Assembly: GCA_022826725.1 (NCBI GenBank)
Contig: JAJDUF010000016.1
Coordinates: 743,277-807,276, forward strand
Direction: 5' to 3'
DNA length: 64,000 nucleotides
DNA from: Chloroflexota bacterium
GTDB taxonomy: Bacteria > Chloroflexota > UBA11872 > UBA12225 > JAJDUF01
Shown here piece by piece: positions 10,965 to 19,526 of the stretch. A model generated the notes under the pieces. The model made no database searches. It was not told the origin of the DNA and saw only the letters and a program-made list of their open reading frames with translations. How positions within the stretch are numbered: position 1 is the stretch's first letter; the number at the start of each line of letters is the position of its first letter. The position numbers were made by a program, and so were the translations under genes.

Positions 10965-13900
10965 TTGCGTCCTTTGATCCTGATTCCCCTTGGTCGTGCT
11001 CTCGCGCTGGGCGTGCTCCTGGTCGGGCTGACGAGTAGCCTGCCGGCGCTGCAAGCCGCCTCCCCCGGTGTCCTCATCACCGAGTTCCAGGCGGCGAATA
11101 CGAGCACGGTGGCCAATGACCAAGGCCGCTACACCGACTGGATCGAGCTACACAACCCCACGGACAGGCCCGTTACCCTCGCCGGTCACACCCTCTCCGA
11201 CGATCCCGACGCGCCCGCCAAGTGGTCCCTGCCAGCCGCCACGCTGGCGCCGGGGGACTTTCTGGTGATCTGGGCCTCCAGTCTCGACCAAGTCACCCCG
11301 GAAGGCTGGCACACCAGTTTCCGGTTGAGACGTGGCGGAGAGTACGTCGGCTTGTTCGGTCCGGGCGAGCAGCTGGTGGATGCGGTGATGTTCGGAGCAC
11401 AGGAGGCGGATGTCTCGCAGGGGCGGCTAGGGACGGTGTCCGACCGGTGGGTGTCCTTTCCAATCCCGACACCCGGCGCGGCGAATACGACCTGGCATCG
11501 CCTACTGGCGCCGGCGGACGCGCCGCCGGTCGAGATCACGCCGGGCAGTGGACGATTTGCCGGCCCGGTGATGGTGCAGTTGGCTGCGCCGCTGCCGGAC
11601 AGTACGGTCTACTACACGCTGGACGGGTCCGATCCGACGGTGGGGGGCGCGGCGTACACGGCGCCCCTGGAGATAGCGGAGACGACGGTGCTGCGAGCGG
11701 TGGCGCTGGACGCCGGCGTGCCGGTGAGTGCCGTAACCACGGCGACGTACTTGGTCAGGGAGAGCACCAGTCTGCCGGTGCTGTCGCTGATCACCGATCC
11801 GGCTTATCTATGGGACGCGGAGCAGGGCATCCACGTCAACGCGGAGGAGCGCGGCCGGGACTCGGAGCGGCCGGTGACAGTGGAATGGCTGTCGCCGGAA
11901 GGCGAGTTGGGCTTCAGTGTGGCAGCCGGTCTCCGCATCCATGGGAATATCAGCCGGCTGCGTGTGCCCAAGCGCTCGTTCCGGCTGTACTTCCGGGAGG
12001 ATTATGGGCCAACCGAGCTGGCGTATCCGCTGTTTGGGGTGGAGCCGGTGACTGGCCAAAGCCGCACCACATCTGGCCCTATCCGTGCGGCTTTGGCCGG
12101 TCAGGGCCAGACGTATGATCGGCTGGTATTGCGGGCGGGAGTGGATGACGGTTGGCTTTGGCCGTGCGAGGACAAGCCGGGGTGCTACAGAGAGCGTGCG
12201 GTGTTCCTGCGGGACCAGTTGGTGCGGGACCTGCACGCGGCGATGGGGCAGGTGACGCCGCGGGGACGTTGGGTAGCACTCTACCTGAACGGGGCCTATT
12301 GGGGACTGTATAACCTCACCGAGCGCGTTGACGACACCTTCCTGACCACTCATTTCGATGCCAGTACGTGGTACGCCCACTCGAAATCAGGTGAGTTGAT
12401 CCCCGGGAGCGCGGGCCGCTGGTACCGGTTTGCGGACTGGCTGGCCGGGACGGATTTGCGCGCGGCGGCGCAGTATGAGCAGGCCGTGCAGTATTTCGAT
12501 ATCGAGAACTTCACCGGGTACTACCTGCTGAATATCTGGGCACGGAACACGGACTGGCCACACAATAATTGGGTCGTGGTCCGCCCGCGGGCGGGGCCGG
12601 ACACGCGCTGGCGCTTCATCGTTTGGGATGCCGAGTCGACGTTCGAGCGCGATGAGGACACGTTCGAGCGCGTGGTGTTGGATAAGGGGCGGCTCGGCAG
12701 GATGCTGGCCAGCCTGCTGCAAAACGCGCAATATCGCACCTATTTCGCCGCGCAGGTCGAGCGTCATCTGGCCGGAGCGCTGGACACCGTCTCCGTGCGC
12801 GCACGCCTCGACGCGCTCGCCGCCGAGTTGCGACCGGAAATGGCAGCCGAAGCGGCCCGCTGGCTACCCGAGCATGAGACGGCGGTGCTCGTGGCGCAAT
12901 GGGAAGCCGAGCTACAACGGATCTCGGATACCTTCGACGCCGATGCCCAGCGGCTGCGCCAACTGAGTGACCCGGAGACGCTACTGCGGCCACTCCCGCA
13001 GTTGGCGGCGTCGGCACCGGCTGACCTGCTGGCGGATCCGCCGGGTGTTCGTATCAATGAGTTGCTCACGGCGAATACGCACACGGCGTTCGATAACCTG
13101 GGTGACTACTCCGACTGGCTGGAGCTGCACAACCCTACAGACAGGCCCATTACCCTCATTGGCTACAACCTGACCGACGATCCCACCCAGCCGACCAAGT
13201 GGCCCGTACCCGTCACGACATTGCAGCCGGGAGCCTATCGGGTGATTTGGGCCTCTGGAGCAGACCGGGTAACCGGGAATGGCTGGCACGCGAACATCGG
13301 GCTGAACCGCGCGGGCGGCTACGTAGGCTTGTTCGGCCCGGACGAGCAATTGGTGGATGCAATCACCTTCGATGAGCAGGAAGCGGATGTCTCGCTGGGG
13401 CGACTACCCGGCTCTGACCGGTGGGTAGCGTTTCCGACTCCGACGCCCGGCGAGGCGAATTCGACCCCGCATCGTCTACGAGCGGCGGCGGATGCGCCGG
13501 CAGTGGTGGTCACGCCGGGCAGTGGCCTCTTTGCCGGCCCGGTGATCGTGCATCTGGAGCCGCCGCTGTCAGGAAGCGCGGTGTATTACACACTGGACGG
13601 ATCCGATCCGACGGTGGGCGGCGAGGCGTACACAGCACCCTTGGAAGTGGATGAGACGACGGTACTGCGGGCTGTGGCGCTGCGTGATGGTGTGCCGGTG
13701 AGTGCTGTGACCTCGATGACGTACCTGGTGGACGAGCACACTGATCTACCAGTCGTGTCACTGGCCACGGATCCAGTCCACTTGTGGGATGAGGCGACGG
13801 GGATCTATGCCAACGCGCCGGCGAGGGCAGCCTGGATTCGGTCTTGGGGACGGGCCGGCGAGCGACCGGTGACGGTACAGGGGCTGTCGCCGGAAGGGGA

Positions 13901-15608
13901 GCTGGACTTCAGTGTGGGAGCAGGACTCCGCGTCCGCGGCGAGGAGAATCGGCCGGAAGCGGCCAAGCAGTCGTTCGAGTTGTACTTTCGGACGGAGTAT
14001 GGACCGCGCGAGTTGGCGTATCCGCTATTTGGGCTGCGACCGGGACAGACGTATGACCGGCTGGTGCTGCGGGCCGCGGCCCAGGGTAGTTGGCAGTGCA
14101 GCGAAGGGTCGCAGTGTGTGGGGAATGTGGTATACGTGCGAGACCAACTGGTCCGGGAGCTGCACGGCGCGATGGGGCAGGTAGCGCCCCGTGGGCGCTG
14201 GGTGGCACTGTACCTGAACGGGTCCTACTGGGGGCTGTATTACCTCGCCGAGCACGTTGACGAATCGTTCCTGACTACCCACTTCGGCACTGGCGAATGG
14301 TATACCCACTCGGCCGGTAGCTCGCACCGCTGGCATCTCTTTGTGGACTGGCTGCGGGGTGCGGACCTGAGTATGGCGGCGGAGTACGAGCGAGCGGTGC
14401 AACAGCTTGATATCGAGAGCTTTACCTCCTTTATCATCCTTCGCTTGTGGAGCGGAGATACCGCTTGGGGCAACCACAACTGGTATGCGGCCCGCCAGCG
14501 CAGTGGGCCTGATACCCGCTGGCGGCTGTTCCTGCGGGATGCCGACGTGCCTCCGGGTGTGTATGGTCTGCCCTCCCGCCGGGCCGTGACTGGCAATGAG
14601 GCGCGTGGCTCCCTCATCCCGATTCTGGCCAGTCTCTTGACCAATCCCCAGTATCAAGCCTACTTCACGGCAGAGGTCGAGCGGCACTTCGCCGGGGTGC
14701 TGGACCCCGCGTCCGTGCGCGAACGCCTTGACGCGCTGGCGGCCGAGCTGCGGCCGGCCATGGCGGCGGAAGCGGCCCGCTGGTTCCCCGAGCAGGAGCC
14801 AGCGGTAGCCGTAGCGCAGTGGGAAGCAGCGCTGCAACGATTTGCGGCTTCAATGGACGCCAATGCCCAGCGGCTGCGCGACCTCAGCGACCCGGAGACG
14901 CTCCTGCAGCAGCTCCCGGCCGCGGCTGCTCTGGCGCCACTGCCACCGCTGCCACCAGACACCCGGATCGCCCTACTGGTGCATCACCCGGCGGAGCTTG
15001 CAGAGGGTGATGTCGCCATCGTGTCGCACCTGGAAGCACGCGGCGCCACCGTGACCGTAGTCGAAACCTATGAAGAAAGTCCGCATGATCCGGCACAGGT
15101 CGCCGCTGACCATGACCTCCTCTTGCTCAGCTCCAGCCTGCGGCTGATCGACGCGGCGGCGCGCTATGTCCGGACGACGACACCGCTGATCTTCTGGGAG
15201 CCACAGCTACTGGATGCGACCCAGTTCGGACGCTGGGGGGGCTGGGGGGGGAGCACACGCCCGGAGCAAACGGACATCCAGATCGTAGATGCGGACCATC
15301 CAATTACCGCCGGGCTACCTCCTGATGGGCGGCTGCGAGTGGTGCGCCAGCCCAATACGTTCAGTGTTGCCCACCCTCCCAGCGGCCCAGGAGTGCAAGT
15401 GCTGGCAAAACAGCTGTTCCGTAACGACTCGGCGCTCTTGGTGGCGGAGGTGGGCGCCGAATTGGCGAACGGCCAACCGGCAAAGGCCAGAGCCGTCTTC
15501 TTGTTTTGGCATCACGACACCTTCCACCTGAGCACGGGTGAAGCGATCCAACTCTTCGACCGGGTAGTGGATTGGGCGCTCGGCCGCCTCCCTGACGATG
15601 GCGCTTGA
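10965..15608 (+). CDS. Giant secreted protein with two LTD-CHB-CotH units and ThuA/GATase-like tail
   Basis: 1547 residues from TTG 10965 (GAGG about 9 nt upstream; the nearby ATG at 10957 is out of frame). Signal peptide about 1-32; LTD1 33-175; CHB1 187-262; CotH1 270-620; LTD2 690-835; CHB2 845-925; CotH2 926-1290; ThuA/GATase-like 1331-1545. The units are paralogous to each other and to the 904-aa protein, so internal duplication built the gene. CotH1 keeps NTDW (D530) and VWDAE. CotH2 has DTAW (A1167 replacing the Asp) and LRDAD, suggesting a pseudokinase. CotH1 also carries a 19-residue insertion encoded by an inverted repeat (12049-12103). Likely exported and acting outside the membrane with its neighbours. 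Confidence 0.83.
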   Translation: MRPLILIPLGRALALGVLLVGLTSSLPALQAASPGVLITEFQAANTSTVANDQGRYTDWIELHNPTDRPVTLAGHTLSDDPDAPAKWSLPAATLAPGDFLVIWASSLDQVTPEGWHTSFRLRRGGEYVGLFGPGEQLVDAVMFGAQEADVSQGRLGTVSDRWVSFPIPTPGAANTTWHRLLAPADAPPVEITPGSGRFAGPVMVQLAAPLPDSTVYYTLDGSDPTVGGAAYTAPLEIAETTVLRAVALDAGVPVSAVTTATYLVRESTSLPVLSLITDPAYLWDAEQGIHVNAEERGRDSERPVTVEWLSPEGELGFSVAAGLRIHGNISRLRVPKRSFRLYFREDYGPTELAYPLFGVEPVTGQSRTTSGPIRAALAGQGQTYDRLVLRAGVDDGWLWPCEDKPGCYRERAVFLRDQLVRDLHAAMGQVTPRGRWVALYLNGAYWGLYNLTERVDDTFLTTHFDASTWYAHSKSGELIPGSAGRWYRFADWLAGTDLRAAAQYEQAVQYFDIENFTGYYLLNIWARNTDWPHNNWVVVRPRAGPDTRWRFIVWDAESTFERDEDTFERVVLDKGRLGRMLASLLQNAQYRTYFAAQVERHLAGALDTVSVRARLDALAAELRPEMAAEAARWLPEHETAVLVAQWEAELQRISDTFDADAQRLRQLSDPETLLRPLPQLAASAPADLLADPPGVRINELLTANTHTAFDNLGDYSDWLELHNPTDRPITLIGYNLTDDPTQPTKWPVPVTTLQPGAYRVIWASGADRVTGNGWHANIGLNRAGGYVGLFGPDEQLVDAITFDEQEADVSLGRLPGSDRWVAFPTPTPGEANSTPHRLRAAADAPAVVVTPGSGLFAGPVIVHLEPPLSGSAVYYTLDGSDPTVGGEAYTAPLEVDETTVLRAVALRDGVPVSAVTSMTYLVDEHTDLPVVSLATDPVHLWDEATGIYANAPARAAWIRSWGRAGERPVTVQGLSPEGELDFSVGAGLRVRGEENRPEAAKQSFELYFRTEYGPRELAYPLFGLRPGQTYDRLVLRAAAQGSWQCSEGSQCVGNVVYVRDQLVRELHGAMGQVAPRGRWVALYLNGSYWGLYYLAEHVDESFLTTHFGTGEWYTHSAGSSHRWHLFVDWLRGADLSMAAEYERAVQQLDIESFTSFIILRLWSGDTAWGNHNWYAARQRSGPDTRWRLFLRDADVPPGVYGLPSRRAVTGNEARGSLIPILASLLTNPQYQAYFTAEVERHFAGVLDPASVRERLDALAAELRPAMAAEAARWFPEQEPAVAVAQWEAALQRFAASMDANAQRLRDLSDPETLLQQLPAAAALAPLPPLPPDTRIALLVHHPAELAEGDVAIVSHLEARGATVTVVETYEESPHDPAQVAADHDLLLLSSSLRLIDAAARYVRTTTPLIFWEPQLLDATQFGRWGGWGGSTRPEQTDIQIVDADHPITAGLPPDGRLRVVRQPNTFSVAHPPSGPGVQVLAKQLFRNDSALLVAEVGAELANGQPAKARAVFLFWHHDTFHLSTGEAIQLFDRVVDWALGRLPDDGA
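12049..12103. repeat. In-frame inverted-repeat insertion within the CotH1 domain
   Basis: Arms 12049-12067 and 12085-12103 are complementary except for one G/T-type mismatch, with a 17-nt loop. The two paralogous CotH domains lack this segment: after PLFG they go almost directly to GQ-Y-RLVLRA. The insertion adds about 57 nt (19 codons) and keeps the frame. Confidence 0.8.
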
Positions 15609-15783
15609 GCGATCCGGAAGGCCATGGTGCGCTGATGCCTCGGCTCGACGGCAGTGATTCGGCCACTGCGGCGGGGATTGACGCCATCAGTGGGTGGTGC
15701 TATTGTCCAACGTATCTTGATGCGACCGGCGTTTCGACTACGGGTAGGGGGGTGTGGCGCCTGCCGACACCCGCAGAGGACTC
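15609..15783. other. Gap between the CotH2 and K+ channel genes
   Basis: 175 bp with no gene, strong hairpin or recognisable promoter. The run of G at 15747-15752 lies just upstream of the alternative GTG start of the next gene. Confidence 0.4.
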
Positions 15784-16800
15784 ATGTTAGCGATCAAGGT
15801 GTTGATCCGGCTTGGACGCCGCCTGCGGTGGGCCTTGCTAATCCTTATAACGTGGGTGGCTACCGCAACCACCGGCTATCGGGTCATCGAAGAGTGGTCT
15901 TGGTTCGACTCCTTCTATATGACCATCATCACCATCTTCACCATCGGCTATCAAGAAGTACACCCGTTGACAGTCGGTGGTCGCATCTGGAGCATTGTGG
16001 TGATCGGTGCCGGTTTCCTCATCGTCGCCTCGGTCGCGGCGGAGTTGGCGAGTGGCCCCCTGGCACGCCTGTGGGGAGAAAACAAATTGGAACGAGAGCT
16101 TAGTGACCTACACGACCACTACATCATCTGCGGCCTGGGCCGAGTAGGTTGGCAGGTCGCCCTGACGCTGCACCAACAGGGTGCGGTCTTTGGTGTGGTT
16201 GATCCCGAGAATAGGCATGCGGAGGATCTGCAGACCTGGAACGTGCCGTATCTGGCCGGCGATGCGACCGAGGACGCGGTACTCCAGCGAATGCGGATTG
16301 ATCGGGCACGCGGCTTGGTCGCCGCCGCGAGTACCGATGCCATCAACATCTATGTGACGCTCACGGCGCGTGGCCTGAGCTCGGACCTCGTCATCGCCGC
16401 CCGTGCGGAAGAGCCGAGCGCCGAGCGCAAGCTGTATCGAGCCGGCGCGAATTTCGTGCTGGCGCCCACGGCGGTCGGTGGGCGCAAGCTCGCCACGCTG
16501 CTCACGCGCCCGGTGGTGGCCGAGTACATCGACTCCGTGCTCTACGGCGATGACTTGCCCTTCTTCACGGAGCAAGTGGAGATGGCCCCGACCTCCCCGC
16601 TATGTACGCTCACCATTGCCGAGTTGCAAGCGCGGATTGCGCCAGAACACCAGGGGCCGGCCGTGATCGCCCTCAAGCCGGCCGGAGAAGGGCTGTTTGC
16701 CCCCCATCCCCCTGGGACGAGAAAGTTGGTAGCTGGCGATGTGCTCGTGGTTGCCGGGACAGAAGAGGAGATCGCACCGCTGCGTGACCTGAGCCACTAG
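15784..16800 (+). CDS. Two-TM potassium channel with RCK (TrkA-N/TrkA-C) domains
   Basis: 338 residues from ATG 15784, which has AGAGGA 4-5 nt upstream; a GTG at 15754 would add 10 residues. Two membrane helices (about 10-30 and 70-92) flank a pore loop whose filter reads T-I-G-Y-Q (53-57), followed by EVHPLT, where most K+ channels have TVGYG. A cytosolic RCK domain begins YIICGLGRVGWQ (about 115), a Rossmann GxGxxG with acidic residue in VVDPEN, and a TrkA-C region follows (about 250-335). The layout matches MthK-like channels gated by ligand binding to RCK rings. The Gln at the last filter position is unusual and could alter selectivity or conductance. Confidence 0.85.
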   Translation: MLAIKVLIRLGRRLRWALLILITWVATATTGYRVIEEWSWFDSFYMTIITIFTIGYQEVHPLTVGGRIWSIVVIGAGFLIVASVAAELASGPLARLWGENKLERELSDLHDHYIICGLGRVGWQVALTLHQQGAVFGVVDPENRHAEDLQTWNVPYLAGDATEDAVLQRMRIDRARGLVAAASTDAINIYVTLTARGLSSDLVIAARAEEPSAERKLYRAGANFVLAPTAVGGRKLATLLTRPVVAEYIDSVLYGDDLPFFTEQVEMAPTSPLCTLTIAELQARIAPEHQGPAVIALKPAGEGLFAPHPPGTRKLVAGDVLVVAGTEEEIAPLRDLSH

Positions 16801-16920
16801 CGTGGGCCACTCCTCACCCTCCGGCTCCTCTTGAGTTTCGTTCTCCCAACTCTTGGCAACGGCGGGAGGCCGCGACACTTCCTGGATGTTTCCTGTCACC
16901 CTGCCGTTGCACTTGGAAAA

Positions 16921-16942
16921 GTAGTGTCATATATGCTACTAC
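16921..16942. promoter_or_regulatory. Imperfect palindrome upstream of hicA1, candidate HicB operator
   Basis: A 22-bp sequence with GTAGT/ACTAC arms around a self-complementary CATATATG centre; 18 of 22 bases are symmetric. It ends 6 bp before the hicA start and overlaps a TATATG that could serve as -10. HicB antitoxins typically repress their own operon by binding such palindromes. Confidence 0.5.
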
Positions 16943-16948
16943 TGAGAC

Positions 16949-17170
16949 ATGGATCGGCAGCGGCTGCGCGAGCGGATTGCCCAACGGCCCAACGCGGTGC
17001 GGTTCCGTGAGATCAAGCAATTGCTGGAAGCCTATGGTTGGGAGCACCGTCATGAGAAGGGGAGCCATGAGGTCTTCACCCGCGCGGGCGAGCGGTTCGT
17101 GGTTCCGTTTCGCCGCCGGCACGTGAGCGCGGTCTATGTACGGCAGGCGTTGCAGCGTTGCAAGGAGTGA
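16949..17170 (+). CDS. hicA: HicA-type mRNA interferase toxin
   Basis: 73 residues with a double-stranded-RNA-binding-like fold. HicA toxins cleave mRNA with a single catalytic His, here H40 in KGSHEVF, the family G-S-H signature; EIKQLLEAYGW before it and FRRRHVSAVYVRQAL after it match the alpha1 and alpha2 regions. ATG 16949 is used; the ribosome binding site is weak and the leader short. Paralogous to the hicA at 37151-37390, sharing the same N-terminal pattern (MDR-x-LR-x-RIAQRP). The antitoxin gene follows directly. Confidence 0.85.
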   Translation: MDRQRLRERIAQRPNAVRFREIKQLLEAYGWEHRHEKGSHEVFTRAGERFVVPFRRRHVSAVYVRQALQRCKE

Positions 17171-17175
17171 GGCGG

Positions 17176-17574
17176 ATGCGCGAGAGTAAGCCCAGACTTT
17201 CCATTCCACCCGAAGTTGCTGTCGAGGTGGAAAAGTATCTGCAACAGCCCTATCACAAGGTGGTCTCCGGCAATGCAGTGGAGGGGTTCCTCGTGGAGGT
17301 GATGGAGCTACCCGGCTGCATGACTGATGGACTGACCGAGGCCGAGGCCCTCGCCAATATGCCCGAGGCAATGGCAGCGTGGCTGGAGACGGCGCTCCTC
17401 GATGGTGCCCCGATCCCTGCCCCCTTCCCGGAGCGCACCTATAGCGGCAAGGTGATCGTGCGAATGGCCAGTTCCTTGCACGAGCATCTCGCGCAGCAGG
17501 CAGAGCGGGAGGGAGTCAGCCTCAATCAGTGGCTTGTGACCCTGCTGGCACAAGGGGCCGGGGCGGCGCGCTGA
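17176..17574 (+). CDS. hicB: HicB-type antitoxin
   Basis: 132 residues from ATG 17176, preceded by AAGGAGTGAGG that overlaps the hicA end; an upstream TTG at 17158 is possible. The partial RNase-H-like HicB fold is seen in FLVEVMELPGCMTDG and EAEALANMPEAMAAWLE (about 42-75). The C-terminal part, LHEHLAQQAEREGVSLNQWLVTLL, is a ribbon-helix-helix DNA-binding segment. It should neutralise the adjacent HicA and autorepress at the palindrome at 16921-16942. A close paralog lies at 36670-37164. Confidence 0.85.
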   Translation: MRESKPRLSIPPEVAVEVEKYLQQPYHKVVSGNAVEGFLVEVMELPGCMTDGLTEAEALANMPEAMAAWLETALLDGAPIPAPFPERTYSGKVIVRMASSLHEHLAQQAEREGVSLNQWLVTLLAQGAGAAR

Positions 17575-17603
17575 AGGCCAGCGCTCCCTCCTGTAGTGGA
17601 AAG

Positions 17604-17680
17604 TGGTCGGGGTGCCCGGATTTGAACCGGGGACCTCCTGGTCCCAAACCAGGCGCTCTACCAGGCTGAGCCACACCCCG
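17604..17680 (-). tRNA. tRNA-Pro (anticodon TGG)
   Basis: On the minus strand the acceptor arm CGGGGTG pairs with CACCCCG, followed by discriminator A and an encoded CCA (plus-strand 17604-17606). The anticodon stem CCTGG/CCAGG encloses loop TTTGGGA, giving UGG. The T arm contains GGTTCAAATCC. It reads prolines with CCA and related codons. Confidence 0.96.
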
Positions 17681-17789
17681 TCGGCGCTATGGCCACAGTG
17701 GATTTTCGTGCGCTCGCCGCGCTGCCGGCCCCGCCGGACCCAACGTGAGCGGCGCGGTTGACCGGTGGATGTGAATGGACGCGAGCAGG

Positions 17790-18182
17790 CTAGTCGGCGC
17801 ATTTCTGCGCGGTCTCGGCGTTGCTGCCGGTGTCGAACGACGATCCGCACGCGCACGCCTTGACGGCATTGGGGTTGTGGACCGTGAAGCCGGCCCCCAT
17901 CAGCCCTTTCACGTAGTCAATCTGCGCTCCGCGAATGAAGTTGGCCGTGAACTCGTCTACGAAGACCGTCAGCCCATCTTGCTTGATCACTTCGTCGCCG
18001 TCATCGGAGTGATCCTCGAGGCTCATGCCATACGATAGCCCGGAGCAGCCCCCCGGGCTGACGAACACGCGCAGCCCCAAGGACGGATCGCCTTCCTCGG
18101 TCACAATGCGCCGTAGCTCACCAGTCGCCTCGTCGGTGAGCATCACCGTCGGCTCGGCTACAAGCGGTTCTGTGGCTACCAT
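17790..18182 (-). CDS. erpA: A-type iron-sulfur carrier protein (IscA/ErpA/SufA family)
   Basis: 130 residues, HesB/IscA fold. It carries the three cluster-binding cysteines: C46 in GGCSGLSYG and C110/C112 in KACACGSSF. Such proteins deliver [2Fe-2S] or [4Fe-4S] clusters to apoproteins. There is a 12-residue N-terminal extension before the usual VMLTDEA start and a short C-terminal tail after the CxC motif. Start ATG 18182 gives MVATEPLV. It is a single gene with no isc/suf neighbours here; potential clients in this window include LipA and the ferredoxin. The symbol is by family only. Confidence 0.9.
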   Translation of the reverse strand: MVATEPLVAEPTVMLTDEATGELRRIVTEEGDPSLGLRVFVSPGGCSGLSYGMSLEDHSDDGDEVIKQDGLTVFVDEFTANFIRGAQIDYVKGLMGAGFTVHNPNAVKACACGSSFDTGSNAETAQKCAD

Positions 18183-18226
18183 AACTACGCAGACTCCCTC
18201 GCGCGTCCCTCACGCCGCTCTCCCAA

Positions 18227-18248
18227 CCTACGTCATCCATAACGTAGG
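18227..18248. promoter_or_regulatory. Inverted repeat upstream of the A-type carrier gene
   Basis: CCTACGT (18227-18233) and ACGTAGG (18242-18248) are perfect 7-bp arms around an 8-nt spacer, about 45 bp upstream of the minus-strand gene start. It could be an operator or a leader hairpin; nothing identifies the regulator. Confidence 0.35.
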
Positions 18249-18383
18249 CGAGGCAGCGGATACCTCAAAAAAGATGGTAGCACTACCCCCCTAGCCAGTC
18301 AAGGTGCCACCGGCCTCCAGGGAGGTAGCGGCCGCGTGTTGCTCTGCCCGGCAACAGGAATGTCCGAAAACGCTACCGGATGG

Positions 18384-19175
18384 TCAGGAGCTTGGCGTTG
18401 CCGAGGTCATCCGGCGTGCCGCATTGACGATCTGCGGGGCGTTGTCGGTACAGACTCGCCTGATGTCCAGATCGAGCATGTGAGCAAGCGTCTCCTCGTC
18501 GTTCACGTCCCAGACATGGATGTCAAAGCCGTGCGAGCGGATGGCCGAGACCACTGCTGGCGAGAGCTTCGTGGCCGGCAGATGCACCGCCTGCGCTCCG
18601 GCCAGGCGGCCGCGCTGTATAGCCTCATACGTCAGCACGTCCTGTCGCATCCAATCCGGGGGCTGTGGCATGAGGAGGTCGGTGGTCAAGCCGGGACACC
18701 GCTGCTGGATGTCCCGCAGGAGCATCGGCTCAAACGACGTGACCTCGATCCCATCCCACAGTGGCCGGTACTTGGCGATGACTTCGGCTACGATGCCAGG
18801 TGCCTCCGGGTCCGGTCCTTTGATCTCGATCTCCAGCCCGATCTTCCCACCGATGACGTCCAAGACCTCGGTCAGCGTCGGAATGCGCCAGTCGTCGGCG
18901 CTCGCCGGCTCGGTGCCGTAGCCGGTGGGGAGGAACCGGGCAGCCTGCACTTGGTCCAGTGTGTAGTTATAGATTGGGCCAGGGAGCGTGGTGATTTCAT
19001 CGAGATAGTAGTAGTGATACACCACCGGCACCCGGTCGCGCGTGAGCCGCACGTCAAGCTCTACGGCGTCTGCGCCGACGGCGAGTGCCCGGAGGAAGGC
19101 CGGCAGCGTATTCTCGGGCGCATGATCGGCAACGCCACGATGGGCCACAACATCTACGGTGTTGGCACGAGCCAC
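18384..19175 (-). CDS. ugpQ: Glycerophosphodiester phosphodiesterase
   Basis: 263 residues, a TIM-barrel GDPD hydrolysing glycerophosphodiesters to glycerol-3-phosphate and an alcohol. The N-terminal AHRGVADHAPENT holds the catalytic His-Arg-Gly and the Glu-Asn pair. ELDVRLT gives the metal-binding Glu/Asp, followed by a probable second catalytic His in VVYHYYY, and LEIEIKG further on. The C-terminal DIHVWDVND and CTDNAPQIV match the barrel end. There is no signal peptide, so a cytosolic UgpQ-like role is likely, though no ugp transporter is adjacent. The symbol is by family. Confidence 0.88.
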   Translation of the reverse strand: MARANTVDVVAHRGVADHAPENTLPAFLRALAVGADAVELDVRLTRDRVPVVYHYYYLDEITTLPGPIYNYTLDQVQAARFLPTGYGTEPASADDWRIPTLTEVLDVIGGKIGLEIEIKGPDPEAPGIVAEVIAKYRPLWDGIEVTSFEPMLLRDIQQRCPGLTTDLLMPQPPDWMRQDVLTYEAIQRGRLAGAQAVHLPATKLSPAVVSAIRSHGFDIHVWDVNDEETLAHMLDLDIRRVCTDNAPQIVNAARRMTSATPSS

Positions 19176-19398
19176 GATGCACTACTCCAAACCGTGCTTG
19201 CCATGGTTGCTTCCATCTAGCGTGTGGGTGCGCCTCTCGCGGTTGCTGTCGAGTCGGCTACGGACCATGCAGCGGGCGGCCTCTTTCCTCGGCCAACTAT
19301 TCGCTAACTGTACGGGCAGCCTCTCCATAGCGACAACCGCAGCCCCCGCACCGCCTTGACAGCGCCGTAGCCGGCTTGCTACCATCTTGGTTATCGGT

Positions 19399-19414
19399 AA
19401 AGTTGACTAACTTT
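19399..19414. promoter_or_regulatory. Candidate operator of the ABC/flavoprotein operon
   Basis: AAAGTT-GACT-AACTTT is a perfect 6-4-6 inverted repeat in a locally AT-rich patch. A second, overlapping pair (AGTTGA and TCAACT) is present. TTGACT within it could serve as -35. Such AT-rich dyads in an otherwise GC-rich region are typical repressor sites; the regulator is unknown. Confidence 0.45.
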
Positions 19415-19462
19415 ATCAACTAACCGGAGTATCGGTGTGCCTGCCTCCCGTCTGTTGCTGGC

Positions 19463-19510
19463 GGACTCCCCCTCTCTATCGCTCGACGATGGAGAGGGCG
19501 GGGGGAGGTG
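19463..19510. repeat. GC-rich palindromic intergenic repeat
   Basis: CCCCCTCTCTATCG and CGATGGAGAGGGCGGGGGG form a hairpin arm pair, related to the CCCCTCTCC...GGAGAGGGG elements elsewhere in the window. Confidence 0.5.
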
Positions 19511-19526
19511 CGGAGAGCAGCGAGGT

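Larger units (their letters stand above)
19176..19526. other. Divergent intergenic region upstream of the ABC transporter operon
   Basis: 350 bp between GDPD (minus) and the ABC ATPase (plus). It contains the inverted repeat at 19399-19414 and a member of the GC-rich palindromic repeat family at about 19463-19510. A GTG at 19437 opens the ATPase frame, but translation from it would run through the repeat, so ATG 19527 is preferred. Confidence 0.55.

Noticed and set aside
18336..19220. 294-codon frame antisense to GDPD
   Set aside because: Shadow of the GDPD gene, which has all catalytic motifs.
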